In this document: one piece after another, positions 32,114 to 41,417 of the stretch
Layout: each line of letters begins with the position of its first letter
How positions within the stretch are numbered: position 1 is the first letter of the stretch
Assembly (NCBI RefSeq): GCF_005144475.1
Contig: NZ_SWJZ01000016.1
Location: 1-64,000 of the forward strand
Reading direction: 5' to 3'
DNA length: 64,000 nt
DNA from: Rhodobacter capsulatus
GTDB lineage: Bacteria; Pseudomonadota; Alphaproteobacteria; Rhodobacterales; Rhodobacteraceae
Translations under genes and position numbers: made by a program
Notes under the pieces: generated by a model
Seen by the model: only the letters and a program-made list of their open reading frames with translations
What the model was told of the DNA's origin: nothing
Databases searched by the model: none

Positions 32114-32872
32114 ATGGATCGCGTCGTTCTGTGCATGAAATGGGGGACGCTTTACGGCCCCGATTACGTGAACGTGCTTCACAACGCCGTGCGGGCGCAT
32201 CTGCCCGGGCCGTTCCGCTTCGTCTGCCTGACCGATGATGCGACCGGGATCGATCCGGGGGTGGAATGCTTCCCGGTGCCCGACTTCGGTCTGCGCCCCG
32301 ATCTGTGGCAGATCGGCGGCTGGCCGAAGATCGGGGTGTTTCAGCGCGATCTTTACGGGCTGCGCGGCCGGGCGCTGTTCATCGATCTCGACATGATGAT
32401 CCTGTCGGATCTGACGCCCTTCTTTGACCATCCCGCCCCGTTCATCGCCACCGACATGGGCGCGAACTGGAAGCCGCGCGCGGGCAAGGGCCCCGAGGAA
32501 CCGGGCACCTGCCTGTTCGCCTTCACGCTGGGCGCCGAGCCGCAGATCTATGAGCGCTTCAACGAGGATCGCAACGGCAACGCCCATCGTTTCGGGCTGG
32601 AACAGAATTGCGTCGCGGCCTTTGCCAATGCGATCACCTGCTGGCCCGCCGACTGGGTGATCAGCTTCAAGCGCCACCTGCGCCCGCCGGCGCTTTTGGG
32701 CGCGGTGCTGCCGGTGCGGCGCCCGCCCGCCAGCGCCAAGGTGCTGGCCTTCCACGGTCGGCCGCGGCCGCTCGATCTGATCCGCAAGGGCTGGTGGGGC
32801 GAGCTGCCCAATATCGGCCGCGGCCCGGTGGGCTGGATGCGCGATTACTGGCTGCGTTACGGCGGAAACTGA
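32114..32872 (+). CDS. Glycosyltransferase-like protein with DxD motif
   Basis: The 252-residue protein has FIDLDMMILSDL, a DxD motif within a GT-A-like fold, and a late AFHGRPRP segment like other retaining transferases. The start at 32114 follows GAGGGGAGAG. It is divergent from the neuC-like gene, with 102 bp between the starts, and faces the RgpF-like gene tail to tail. Acceptor and donor are unknown; surface glycan assembly is inferred from neighbours. Confidence 0.7.
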   Translation: MDRVVLCMKWGTLYGPDYVNVLHNAVRAHLPGPFRFVCLTDDATGIDPGVECFPVPDFGLRPDLWQIGGWPKIGVFQRDLYGLRGRALFIDLDMMILSDLTPFFDHPAPFIATDMGANWKPRAGKGPEEPGTCLFAFTLGAEPQIYERFNEDRNGNAHRFGLEQNCVAAFANAITCWPADWVISFKRHLRPPALLGAVLPVRRPPASAKVLAFHGRPRPLDLIRKGWWGELPNIGRGPVGWMRDYWLRYGGN

Positions 32873-32877
32873 GCCGG

Positions 32878-34020
32878 TCAGCGACGGCTGCGCGCTTGCG
32901 CGACCATCGCCGCGATCTCGGCGCGGATTTCGGCGGGGGGCTCGGCCACCGCGCCATCTTCCAGCGCGCGCAGATAGGCGGCGCGCATGTTCGCGAAAAT
33001 CGGCTCGCTGCTTTTCTTCAGAAAGGCCGTGCCGAAGATATGGTCATTGGCAAAGGGGAACGAGGCGTTGAAGCGCTTGCGGTTCACCGTGCGGCGGATG
33101 TGGTCAAGCACCGCCGCGCGCCAGCCCGGGCTGGCCGGATCCAGCGCCGCAATCCGCCGCGCCGCCTTGATCCGGTCGGCATCGGCATAGGCGGCATATT
33201 TCAGGGTCTGGCGCAGGAAGGCATCGTCCTTCTCGCGCAGCCGTTGCAGGAACACTTCGCGGCGCGAATAGGCATCGAGCCGCAGCCCCGCCGCCGCCAT
33301 CCGCCGCGAAAAGCCGATCTCGCCCAGCTTGATCGTATGCGGCTTGTAATCGGTCATCTTGTAGTCGCGCCAGAACGCCTGAAAGGCCGGATGATCCCAG
33401 GCGCTGCGGCGGATCAGGTAGAAATAGCTTTCGATATGGCTGCGCTTGCTTGGCATGCCGCCGCTGGTGTCGTGGATCACCTTTTCGTCATGCAGCAGCC
33501 CGCAGATGTCGGCCTCGGCGAAGTCGGTCTCGATCAGCGCCAGCAGGTCGGCCCGCATCGGCGCCCAGACGCTGTCATTCATCACGATCAGCCGTTCGGG
33601 GCGCGCGCCGTCGCGGTTCAAAAGCCGGATCGCATCCTGATAGCCGCCGAAATCATAGCCGAAATTCGGCCGCTCCAGCAGGCTCCAGCACAGATCGAGC
33701 AGGCGGTCCCGGTCGGTTTCGGACACCGGGCAATTCAGCACGAGGAAGGGCGCATAGCCCTCGGAAATCAGCCAGTTGCAGGTCGCAATCGCCGAGGCGG
33801 AAATGCCATCCGGCTGATAGATCAGGAAAATCGCGATCCGCTCCGAGGGGGGAAGCCGCCCGGCATGGCGTTGCGTCAGCTGGTCGAAATCGCGCAGATA
33901 GGCGGCCCGGCGCGCGGGCTCGCGCAGGCGTCCGGGCAGCGACGCAAGGGTCTGGGGGAGTTGCAGAAACTGATCCTTGATGCGGTTCAGCTCACGCTTG
34001 ATCTTCCAGGCGGGGACCAT
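32878..34020 (-). CDS. Rhamnan synthesis F (RgpF)-like glycosyltransferase
   Basis: The 380-residue protein matches the RgpF family: IAIFLIYQPDG at the start of the domain, PNFGYDFGGYQDAIRLL, LIVMNDSVWAPM and SYFYLIRRSAW. RgpF proteins add rhamnose or other sugars to cell-wall or O-antigen polysaccharides. No signal peptide is present, so it acts at the cytoplasmic face of the membrane. It is the last gene of the minus-strand group neuB-like, GT25, RgpF-like. Confidence 0.82.
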   Translation of the reverse strand: MVPAWKIKRELNRIKDQFLQLPQTLASLPGRLREPARRAAYLRDFDQLTQRHAGRLPPSERIAIFLIYQPDGISASAIATCNWLISEGYAPFLVLNCPVSETDRDRLLDLCWSLLERPNFGYDFGGYQDAIRLLNRDGARPERLIVMNDSVWAPMRADLLALIETDFAEADICGLLHDEKVIHDTSGGMPSKRSHIESYFYLIRRSAWDHPAFQAFWRDYKMTDYKPHTIKLGEIGFSRRMAAAGLRLDAYSRREVFLQRLREKDDAFLRQTLKYAAYADADRIKAARRIAALDPASPGWRAAVLDHIRRTVNRKRFNASFPFANDHIFGTAFLKKSSEPIFANMRAAYLRALEDGAVAEPPAEIRAEIAAMVAQARSRR

Positions 34021-34061
34021 GCTGAAAACTCCTCGTAAAACGGATTCGACCTTTGTCCGCT

Positions 34062-34853
34062 TTAGCCCTCCGAGGCGCGGAAGGAAAGCAAGCCGTGCCG
34101 CGCCAGCCAGATCAGCCGCCGGGCGTAATTCGCCAGCTTCTGCCGATAATGCGGCAGGCGTTTGTATTTCGGGAATTTCTTCGCCCCGGCCATGGCGGTG
34201 CCGGTGATGAAGCTTTCGCCCCGGTCGCGCGGCGGCGCGGTGAAGGGCTCAAGCCCCATCAGCCTTATGTCATGGTCGAAGAAGCGGTTCAGCTCGTGGT
34301 CATGGGCGCGGCGGATCGGATAGAAGCGCGCGGCCAGCCGCGCCGCCACCGCGCGCTTGATCAGATAGCAGCCGTTGCCGGTGAAGGGCCCCCAATAGGC
34401 CATCAGCGTGAAGGGGCCAAGCTGCGCCTGCGGCAGCCGCCCCTTGGCGCGGATGCAGGAAAACCGCAAGATGTCCCAGCGCTCGGCCATCGCCAGCCCC
34501 GCCGCCAGCGCCTGGCGGAAATCCGCGGTGAAGGTGACGTCGTCTTCGCAGATCAAGACGATCTCGGGGCCGTCTTGCGCAATCTGGCGCCAAAGCTCGA
34601 CATGCGAGGCATAGCAGCCCATATGCCCGGCCGAGATCGGCGCCCCCATGTTGCGATGCCAGGCGGCCAGATCGGTGCGGCCGAGCAGCTCGGCCTCGCG
34701 CGCGGCGCCGTCGATGCCCTCGTAGATCGTGTAACGCATCCCGATCCGAGCGAATTCCTGCGCCACCTGCGCCTGCCGCGCCGTGGCGCGGGCCAGCGAG
34801 ATCACCTGAACCGGCAGATCGGGCAGCGGGGCGGTCACGCCAGATCGCTCCAT
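34062..34853 (-). CDS. Glycosyltransferase family 25 (LPS biosynthesis type)
   Basis: The 263-residue protein has the GT25 pattern VQVISLARATARQ, GHMGCYASHVELWRQI and the VLICEDDVTFTADF motif with its acidic metal-binding residues, then GNGCYLIKRAVAARL. These enzymes attach sugars to lipooligosaccharide cores. Its start overlaps the neuB-like stop by 19 bases, so the two are co-translated. Confidence 0.85.
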   Translation of the reverse strand: MERSGVTAPLPDLPVQVISLARATARQAQVAQEFARIGMRYTIYEGIDGAAREAELLGRTDLAAWHRNMGAPISAGHMGCYASHVELWRQIAQDGPEIVLICEDDVTFTADFRQALAAGLAMAERWDILRFSCIRAKGRLPQAQLGPFTLMAYWGPFTGNGCYLIKRAVAARLAARFYPIRRAHDHELNRFFDHDIRLMGLEPFTAPPRDRGESFITGTAMAGAKKFPKYKRLPHYRQKLANYARRLIWLARHGLLSFRASEG

Positions 34854-35863
34854 TTCAGCTGGGTGTTGCGGGGCAGGGCGCGGGTGGTGCGCTTGCCCAC
34901 CACCTTGTCGAAATCATAGCCCGCGATCTCACCGGAGCCCGGGCGGCGGGCCCAGATGTCGGCCTCGGTGATCAGATGGCCCGCGGGCAGGTCGCGATCC
35001 GCCACCACCGAGGCCCGCGCGAAGCGATAGACCGGCTCCTCGGCCGCGGTGCGTTCCTTGGGGTTGCGGCTTGCGATCCAGATTTCCTTCGAGCGATCAA
35101 TCAGATGGCGCAGCTCCGACGGGTCCATCGAATTGATGATGTCAGGCCCCACGCGATAGCGCGTGTCGGTGTAGTGCCGTTCGAGGATGCAGGCGCCCAA
35201 GGCGACCGAGGCCAGCGCCATTTCCGGCCCGATCGAGTGATCGGAAAAACCGACCGGCACGCCCGGGAAGGCATCCTGCAGATCCCGGACCCCGCGCAGC
35301 GACACGATTTCGGGCGGGCTCGGGTAAAGGTTGGTGCATTCCAGCAGCGCGAACTCGACGCCCGCGGCCTGCAAAATCTTGACACTCGCGCGGATCGTCT
35401 CGATCGTCTGCATTCCCGTCGACAGGATCACCGGCTTGCCCAGCCGCGCGATGTGACGGATCAGCGGCAGGTTGTCCGCCTCGCCCGAGCCGATCTTGTA
35501 GGCCAAAACGCCGATGCTTTCGAGAAACTCCGCCGCCGCGCGCGAAAACGGCGTCGAAAGATAGATCATGCCCAGGCTTTCGGTGTAGCGCTTCAGCTCG
35601 ATCTCGTCGTCTTGCGACAAAGCACAGCGCGCCATCACCTCCCAGATCGAGACATCGGCATTGGGCGGAAAGATCTGCTTCGCCTCGTCGGTCATCTCGT
35701 CTTCAAGGATATGGGTCTGATGCTTGACGCATTCGCAGCCCGAGGCCGCGGCCAGACGCACCATTTCCTTGGCCACGGCGAGCGAGCCGCCATGGTTGAT
35801 GCCGATTTCCGCGATCACCAGCGGCGGATGCTCGGGTCCGATCTGACGCGTTCCGATCTGCAT
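34835..35863 (-). CDS. N-acetylneuraminate/legionaminate synthase (NeuB-like)
   Basis: This 342-residue enzyme condenses phosphoenolpyruvate with ManNAc or a related sugar into a nonulosonic acid. It has PPLVIAEIGINHGG at the barrel start, VKHQTH, KIGSGEADNLPLI, STGMQT and GFSDHS. A C-terminal SAF/antifreeze-like domain (about 285-342) contains PAGHLITEADIW. The start at 35863 has AAGGGGGA. It leads the unit neuB-like, GT25, RgpF-like and joins the neuA- and neuC-like genes nearby to complete the pathway. Confidence 0.9.
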   Translation of the reverse strand: MQIGTRQIGPEHPPLVIAEIGINHGGSLAVAKEMVRLAAASGCECVKHQTHILEDEMTDEAKQIFPPNADVSIWEVMARCALSQDDEIELKRYTESLGMIYLSTPFSRAAAEFLESIGVLAYKIGSGEADNLPLIRHIARLGKPVILSTGMQTIETIRASVKILQAAGVEFALLECTNLYPSPPEIVSLRGVRDLQDAFPGVPVGFSDHSIGPEMALASVALGACILERHYTDTRYRVGPDIINSMDPSELRHLIDRSKEIWIASRNPKERTAAEEPVYRFARASVVADRDLPAGHLITEADIWARRPGSGEIAGYDFDKVVGKRTTRALPRNTQLKWSDLA

Positions 35864-35942
35864 GGCATTCCCCCTTGGCTGGCCCCTTGCCACAGCCGAT
35901 AGAACCCCGGGGCGCACCCGTCAAGCGGCGGGCAAAAGCGAA

Positions 35943-35960
35943 GGGCGCCCGAAGGCGCCC
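35943..35960 (-). terminator. Terminator of the binding-protein gene
   Basis: A 7-bp stem (GGGCGCC at 35943-35949 with GGCGCCC at 35954-35960, loop CGAA), followed on the minus strand by TTCGCTTTTG, lies 12 bp past the stop codon of the gene 35972-37024. Confidence 0.7.
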
Positions 35961-35971
35961 CTGCTGTGATC

Positions 35972-37024
35972 TCAGAACCCGGCCTTGATCTTTTCGAACT
36001 CGGCCAGTTGTTTTTCGCGTTGCTGCGGATCGTTCGGCACCTGCGGCAGGATCGGCGCCTTGACCGGGCCGATGCCCGCGGTGATCTGTTCTTCCAGCGG
36101 GATCGTCTCCATCGCCTTCAGGCTGGAATGGCCGTAGCCGATATTGTCCAGAAGCGCGCGGGCGGCTTCGGGGCGCAGCCAGGAATTCATGAAATCATAG
36201 GCTTTCGCCTCGTCGCCGGGGCCGTCCTTGAGGTTCACATAGCCGCAGAAGAAGGTGGCAGAGCCTTCCTTGGCTTCGCGCTGGAAGGCGACGGGATAGT
36301 TTTCGTTGCGCAGCGCGGTGACGCCGTCGTTCCAGGACCAGGAAATCAGCACCTCGCCCGAGGCCATGGTCTGCGCCTGTTCGGCCGGGTCGGCCCAGTA
36401 GCTGAGCACGTTCTTGTGCGCCTCGCGCAGCCATGCGGCGGCGGCGGCGAATTGCGCGTCGGTGACCTTGGTCCAGTCGGTGACGCCGGTGGCCAGATAG
36501 GCCAGCGACCAGACGTCGTCGGAGGAATTCGGCAGCGAGATCCGGCCCTGATATTTCGGGTTCACGAAGACCTGCAGCGAGGCGACGTCTTCGGCCGGGA
36601 CTTCCTCGGGGTTGTAGGCGATGGCGGCGGCGCCCCAGTCGGTCGGGATGAACCAGACGCCCTTGTCATCCTTGAAGATCGGCGAATCGAGATATTTCGG
36701 GTCGATGTCGGCCAGCGCCGGGATCTTCGCCGGATCCCAGGGTTCGATCAGCCCGGCATCGCGGTATTTCGACACCATCTGCGAACAGGGGTGGGCGACG
36801 TCCGCCTTGAAGCCCGAAGCGACCTTCTGATAGGCCTCGTCGTCATCGCCATAAAAGGAATAGGTCGGCGCGTCGCCATATTTGTCCTTGTAGGCCTGAT
36901 ACAGGCCCTCGACCTCGAAGCCGGCCCAGTCAAAGACCAGAAGGCCGGACTCGCCTGCCTTTGCGGGCAGCGACAAGGCCAGCGCAGCCGCGGCCGAGAC
37001 AAGCAGAAGCGATGATTTCTTCAT
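35972..37024 (-). CDS. Polyamine-type ABC transporter substrate-binding protein (PotD-like)
   Basis: The 350-residue periplasmic protein has a signal peptide (about 1-24, AAALALSLPAKAG). The mature sequence (LLVFDWAGFEVEGLYQAYKDKYGD, IPTDWGAAAIAYNPEEV, EVLISWSWNDGVTALRNENYP) is typical of spermidine/putrescine-binding proteins. The start at 37024 (MKKSSLLL) follows GGGGAA. No permease or ATPase gene is adjacent, so it is an orphan that presumably works with a transporter encoded elsewhere. The ligand is uncertain. Confidence 0.85.
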   Translation of the reverse strand: MKKSSLLLVSAAAALALSLPAKAGESGLLVFDWAGFEVEGLYQAYKDKYGDAPTYSFYGDDDEAYQKVASGFKADVAHPCSQMVSKYRDAGLIEPWDPAKIPALADIDPKYLDSPIFKDDKGVWFIPTDWGAAAIAYNPEEVPAEDVASLQVFVNPKYQGRISLPNSSDDVWSLAYLATGVTDWTKVTDAQFAAAAAWLREAHKNVLSYWADPAEQAQTMASGEVLISWSWNDGVTALRNENYPVAFQREAKEGSATFFCGYVNLKDGPGDEAKAYDFMNSWLRPEAARALLDNIGYGHSSLKAMETIPLEEQITAGIGPVKAPILPQVPNDPQQREKQLAEFEKIKAGF

Positions 37025-37158
37025 GGTGGCGTTCCCCGTTGAGATTGGATTTGCCGAAACGCTAGACCGCGGGTCGCGTGCGAACAAGTGAATATTTCGC
37101 CGCCCTTGCGGCCCGGTGTCCCCTTGCCGAACCGCTCTGGCGGCCCCAGTTGGGGGGA

Positions 37159-38577
37159 ATGCGTGATGAAACCCCGATCCTGCTCTGGTTGCGCCGCGAT
37201 TTCCGGCTGAGCGACCATCCGATGCTCTCTGCCGCCGCTGCCTCGGGGCGGCCGGTGCTGGCGCTTTTCATCCTCGACCCGCTGGCCGAAGCCTATGGCG
37301 CGGCGCCGAAATGGCGGCTGGAACAGGCGCTTGCGGCCTTTGCCCCGGCGCTTGCGGCCTGTGGTGTGCCGCTTGTGCTGCGCCGCGGCCCGGCGCTTTC
37401 GGTGCTGCGGTCGGTTCTGGCCGAAAGCGGGGCCGGGGCGGTCTGGTGGAGCCGCGATCTGGACCCGGCGGCGATCACCCGCGACACGGAAATCAAGGCC
37501 GCGCTGCGCGCCGAGGGGCTGGAGGCGCGCTCGTTCGACGGGCAGGTGCTGTTTGCGCCCTGGGCGGTGCAGACCGGGCAGGGCGGTCCCTATCGCGTCT
37601 ACACGCCGTTCTGGCGCGCGGTGCGGGGCTTGGCCGTGGCCGATCCGCTGCCCGCCGTCACCGCGCTGCGCCCCGGGCCGGTCCTGCGCGGCGAAAGCCT
37701 GTCGGCGCTGGGGCTGGGCCTTGCGATGCGGCGCGGCGCGGCGGTTGTGGCGAAATATGCCCGGGTGGGCGAGGCGGCAGCACAGGTCCGGCTGGAGCGT
37801 TTCCTGCGCGACGGCATCGAGACCTATCAGGCGCGGCGGGATTTTCTGGCCGAGAACGCCACGTCCGACCTGTCGGAAAACCTGGCCTGGGGGGAGATCT
37901 CGCCCCGGGTGATCTGGCACGCCGGGGCGCGGGCGCTGGCGGAGGGCCGGGCGGGGGCCGAAACCTTCCTCAAGGAACTGGTCTGGCGCGAATTTGCCTG
38001 GCATCTGATGTATCATTACCCAAAGCTGGCCACGGCGAATTGGCGGCCGGACTGGGACGCTTTCCCCTGGGCGGGCGACAGTGCCGCGGCCGAGCGCTGG
38101 CGGCGCGGCCAGACCGGCGAGCCCGTCGTCGATGCCGCGATGCGCGAGATGTATGTGACCGGGCGGATGCACAACCGGGCGCGGATGATCGTCGCGTCTT
38201 ACCTGACCAAGCATCTATTGACCGATTGGCGCATCGGGCTCGCGTGGTTCGAGGAGTGCCTGATCGATCATGACCCCGCGTCGAATGCGATGGGCTGGCA
38301 ATGGGTTGCGGGCTGCGGGCCGGATGCGGCGCCGTATTTCCGCGTCTTCAATCCGGCGTCTCAGGCCGAGAAATTCGACCCCGAAGGGCGCTATCGCCGG
38401 GCCTGGCTGGCCGAGGGCAACCGCCACGCGCCGCAGACCGCGCTGGATTTCTTTGCCGCCGTGCCGAAGTCCTGGGCGCTGGCGCCGGGGGCCGCCTTGC
38501 CGGCGCCGCTGATCGATCTGGCCGCGGGGCGGGACCGCGCGCTGGCGGCCTATGCGGCGCGGCCGAAGGCGGGTTGA
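37159..38577 (+). CDS. phrB: Deoxyribodipyrimidine photolyase
   Basis: This flavoprotein repairs cyclobutane pyrimidine dimers with light energy. The 472-residue protein has the N-terminal alpha/beta domain (LLWLRRDFRLSDHPML) and the FAD domain, with GEPVVDAAMREMYVTGRMHNRARMI, HLLTDWRIG, LIDHDPASNAMGWQWVAG and YFRVFNP. It is a class I CPD photolyase. The start at 37159 is placed by homology. GGGGGG lies only a base or two from the ATG, so an upstream GTG (37078) cannot be excluded. It is divergent from the PotD-like gene. Confidence 0.92.
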   Translation: MRDETPILLWLRRDFRLSDHPMLSAAAASGRPVLALFILDPLAEAYGAAPKWRLEQALAAFAPALAACGVPLVLRRGPALSVLRSVLAESGAGAVWWSRDLDPAAITRDTEIKAALRAEGLEARSFDGQVLFAPWAVQTGQGGPYRVYTPFWRAVRGLAVADPLPAVTALRPGPVLRGESLSALGLGLAMRRGAAVVAKYARVGEAAAQVRLERFLRDGIETYQARRDFLAENATSDLSENLAWGEISPRVIWHAGARALAEGRAGAETFLKELVWREFAWHLMYHYPKLATANWRPDWDAFPWAGDSAAAERWRRGQTGEPVVDAAMREMYVTGRMHNRARMIVASYLTKHLLTDWRIGLAWFEECLIDHDPASNAMGWQWVAGCGPDAAPYFRVFNPASQAEKFDPEGRYRRAWLAEGNRHAPQTALDFFAAVPKSWALAPGAALPAPLIDLAAGRDRALAAYAARPKAG

Positions 38578-38676
38578 ACCGGCTCCGGCCCTGCCACGAT
38601 TGCATCCCGATTTGGCCATATTTCTTTGCGATACCAATCAACCGGCAGTGTCAAGCCTGTCGGTCGGAGGTGCGAG

Positions 38677-39153
38677 ATGCAGAAAGTCGTCGTTCGTGAC
38701 ACCCAGATGAGCCTGCCCACGACGGCGAAGCTGTTCGGGGCGCTTGGTCTTGCGGCCACGGGCTTCATCACCGCAGAGCTGATCCCCGGCAATCTGCCGC
38801 CTGGGACGGCGGTTCATGGGCTGGCGCTGATGGCGGCCTCGTTCGGGCTGCTGCTGGGCTGGCGGGTGATCGGGCGCAACCCGGGCCGGGGCCGGGTCAA
38901 GGTGGTCGAACGCGGGCTGCATGCGGCGATCTATCTTCTGCTCTGGACGCTGGTGTTTCTGGGCGCGCTGCAGATGATGCGCGAAATGGCGCGCGGCCGC
39001 TATGACAGCCCGAGCGAGGCGCTGCTGGACGTGCTGGCGCAGGGGATGCGGCTGGGCGCCGAGGCGCTGCGGCTGGACGTGCTGGGCACGCTCTTTTGCG
39101 GCGCCGTGCTTTCCGCTATGCTGGCCGAATGGGCGTGGAAACGCTGGCACTAG
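38677..39153 (+). CDS. trgA: TrgA-like tellurite-resistance membrane protein
   Basis: The 158-residue protein has four predicted membrane segments (about 18-36, 44-64, 80-101, 133-153). The start at 38677 (MQKVVVRD) has GGAGG six bases upstream. The order trgA, two-domain trgB, cysK matches the tellurite-resistance locus described in Rhodobacter sphaeroides, which is the main basis of the name. The molecular function of TrgA is unknown. Confidence 0.82.
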   Translation: MQKVVVRDTQMSLPTTAKLFGALGLAATGFITAELIPGNLPPGTAVHGLALMAASFGLLLGWRVIGRNPGRGRVKVVERGLHAAIYLLLWTLVFLGALQMMREMARGRYDSPSEALLDVLAQGMRLGAEALRLDVLGTLFCGAVLSAMLAEWAWKRWH

Positions 39154-39181
39154 GCCGCGCCCCAACCGCGGACGGGGCGTC

Positions 39182-40324
39182 ATGTCATTGAGCAAACTCT
39201 ATTTCTTTTACGGCACCTTGGGCCATCCGCCGTTGCTTGCCGCCGTGCTGGGGCGCTCTGCCGCGCTGCGTCCGGCCCGCGCCGCGGGCTACGAAGTCCG
39301 CCACGCCTGCGACGCGGCGGGCGCGGAACTGGGTTATCCGCTGCTGGTGCCCGGCCCCGCCGGGGTCGAGGGCGTGCTGGCCGAGATCACCCCGGCCGAG
39401 GAAGAGGTGCTCGACTGGTACGAGATCGGCTACCGCAAGGCGCTGCTGAACGTGCTCGACGCCGCCGGGCAGGTCGTCGCGGCGCTGGCCTATCTGCCCG
39501 AGGATCGGCGCTGGACGCCGGGGCGGCTGTGGCGGCTGGACGACTGGGCGGCGGAAAAGGGCGATCTGGCGACGCTTGCCGTGGCCGAGGTGATGGCGCT
39601 GCGCGGGCAGGTCTCTGCGGAGGCGGCGATCGCCCGCTATCCGATGATCCGGGTCCGCGCCGCCTCGCGGCTGCGGGCGGCGCAGCCGCGCCCGGCCAGC
39701 CTGCGCCGGACCCCGGCCGCGGGCGATGTGGTGATCGAGAGCCTGACCACGCCCTATGCGAAATTCTTCGCCCTCGAGGATTACCGGCTGCGCCATCGCC
39801 GCTTCGACGGGGGGATGAGCCAGACGCTTGACCGCGCCGCCTTCGTGTCGGGCGATGCGACGGTGGTGCTGCCCTATGATCCCGTGCGCGACACCGTGCT
39901 TCTGGTCGAGCAGTTCCGCACCGGGCCCCTGGCGCGCGGCGATGCCAACCCCTGGGCGCTGGAAACCGTCGCGGGGCGCGTCGATGCGGGCGAAACCCCC
40001 GAGCAGGCCGCCCGCCGCGAGGCCGGGGAAGAGGCGGGGATCACCCTTGGCCGCCTGATCCCGGCGCCCGCGCATTACCCCTCTCCGGGGGCGAAAAGCG
40101 AATATATCTATTGCTTCATCGGGCTTTGCGATCTGCCCGAGACCGGCCCGGGTCTGGGGGGCCTCGAAGCCGAGGGCGAGGATATCCGCAGCCACCGCAT
40201 TCCCTTCGACGCGATGATGGCGCTGATCGACAGCGGCGAGATCGAGACCGGGCCGCTTGTCATCCTGGCACTCTGGTTGGCACGTCTGCGCGAGGAGCTG
40301 CGCAAAACCGCCCTCGGGGCTTGA
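39182..40324 (+). CDS. trgB: TrgB-like fusion: AIG2/GGCT-like domain plus Nudix hydrolase
   Basis: The 380-residue protein joins two domains. Residues 1-120 have LYFFYGTLGHPPLL and the Glu-containing ITPAEEEVLDWYE of gamma-glutamylcyclotransferase-like (AIG2) folds. Residues about 185-380 are a Nudix domain of the ADP-ribose pyrophosphatase type, with its box at 265-287 (GRVDAGET, then REAGEEAGI). Fused thiol and nucleotide-sugar functions suit an oxidant-stress role. The start is 39182. It lies between trgA and cysK on the same strand. Confidence 0.87.
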   Translation: MSLSKLYFFYGTLGHPPLLAAVLGRSAALRPARAAGYEVRHACDAAGAELGYPLLVPGPAGVEGVLAEITPAEEEVLDWYEIGYRKALLNVLDAAGQVVAALAYLPEDRRWTPGRLWRLDDWAAEKGDLATLAVAEVMALRGQVSAEAAIARYPMIRVRAASRLRAAQPRPASLRRTPAAGDVVIESLTTPYAKFFALEDYRLRHRRFDGGMSQTLDRAAFVSGDATVVLPYDPVRDTVLLVEQFRTGPLARGDANPWALETVAGRVDAGETPEQAARREAGEEAGITLGRLIPAPAHYPSPGAKSEYIYCFIGLCDLPETGPGLGGLEAEGEDIRSHRIPFDAMMALIDSGEIETGPLVILALWLARLREELRKTALGA

Positions 40325-40388
40325 GGCGCCCCCGCTTGCCCTTTAGTCTTGCCCGACCGGGCCCAACGCCCCGGGACGAGGGAGAGAC

Positions 40389-41417
40389 ATGATCTGCAAG
40401 GACCTGGCCGCCGCCATCGGCAACACGCCGCTGATCCGCCTGAAGAAGGCGTCCGAACTGACCGGCTGCGAGATCCTCGCCAAGGCCGAATTCATGAACC
40501 CGGGCCAGTCGGTCAAGGACCGGGCGGCGCTGTACATCATCCGTGACGCGATCGCGCGCGGCGCGCTGAAACCGGGCGGCACCATCGTCGAGGGCACGGC
40601 GGGCAATACCGGCATCGGGCTGGCGCTGGTCGGCGCGGCGATGGGCTTTCGCACCGTCATCGTGATCCCGGAGACGCAAAGCCAGGAAAAGAAAGACATG
40701 CTGCGGCTGGCCGGGGCCGAGCTGGTGCAGGTGCCCGCGGCGCCCTATGCCAATCCGAACAACTATGTCCGCTATTCGGGCCGTCTGGCCGAGACGCTGG
40801 CGAGGACCGAGCCGAACGGCGTCGTCTGGGCGAACCAGTTCGACAACACCGCCAACCGGCAGGCGCATCTGGAAACCACCGGCCCGGAAATCTGGGAGCA
40901 GACCGGCGGCAAGGTCGATGGCTTCGTCTGCGCCGTGGGCTCGGGCGGGACGCTTGCGGGCGTGGGGCTGGCGCTGCAGCCGAAGGGCGTGAAGATCGCG
41001 CTCGCCGACCCCGACGGCGCGGCGCTGCACAGTTTCTACACCACGGGCGTGCTGAAATCCGAAGGCAGCTCGATCACCGAGGGCATCGGGCAGGGCCGGA
41101 TCACCGCCAACCTCGAGGGCTTCACCCCGGACATGAGCTTCAACATCCCCGATGCCGAGGCGCTGCCGGTGGTCTTCGACCTTTTGTCGGAAGAGGGCAT
41201 CTGCGTCGGCGGCTCTGCGGGGGTCAACGTCGCGGGGGCGATCCGCATGGCCCGCGCGATGGGTCCGGGTCACACCATCGTCACGGTGCTGTGCGATTAC
41301 GGCACCCGCTACATGTCGAAATTGTTCAACCCGGACTTCCTGCATGCCAAGGGCCTGCCGGTGCCGGCCTGGCTGGATGGCCGCGGCCAGACCGTGCCGG
41401 AGGTGTTCGAAGGATGA
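40389..41417 (+). CDS. cysK: Cysteine synthase A
   Basis: This PLP enzyme makes cysteine from O-acetylserine and sulfide. The 342-residue protein has Lys43 in NPGQSVKDRA, the AGNTGIGLA loop and GSGGTLAG phosphate-binding motif. GAGGGAGAG precedes the start. CysK contributes to tellurite resistance in several bacteria, in keeping with the trgA-trgB neighbours. Its final TGA overlaps the next ATG (ATGA). Confidence 0.95.
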   Translation: MICKDLAAAIGNTPLIRLKKASELTGCEILAKAEFMNPGQSVKDRAALYIIRDAIARGALKPGGTIVEGTAGNTGIGLALVGAAMGFRTVIVIPETQSQEKKDMLRLAGAELVQVPAAPYANPNNYVRYSGRLAETLARTEPNGVVWANQFDNTANRQAHLETTGPEIWEQTGGKVDGFVCAVGSGGTLAGVGLALQPKGVKIALADPDGAALHSFYTTGVLKSEGSSITEGIGQGRITANLEGFTPDMSFNIPDAEALPVVFDLLSEEGICVGGSAGVNVAGAIRMARAMGPGHTIVTVLCDYGTRYMSKLFNPDFLHAKGLPVPAWLDGRGQTVPEVFEG

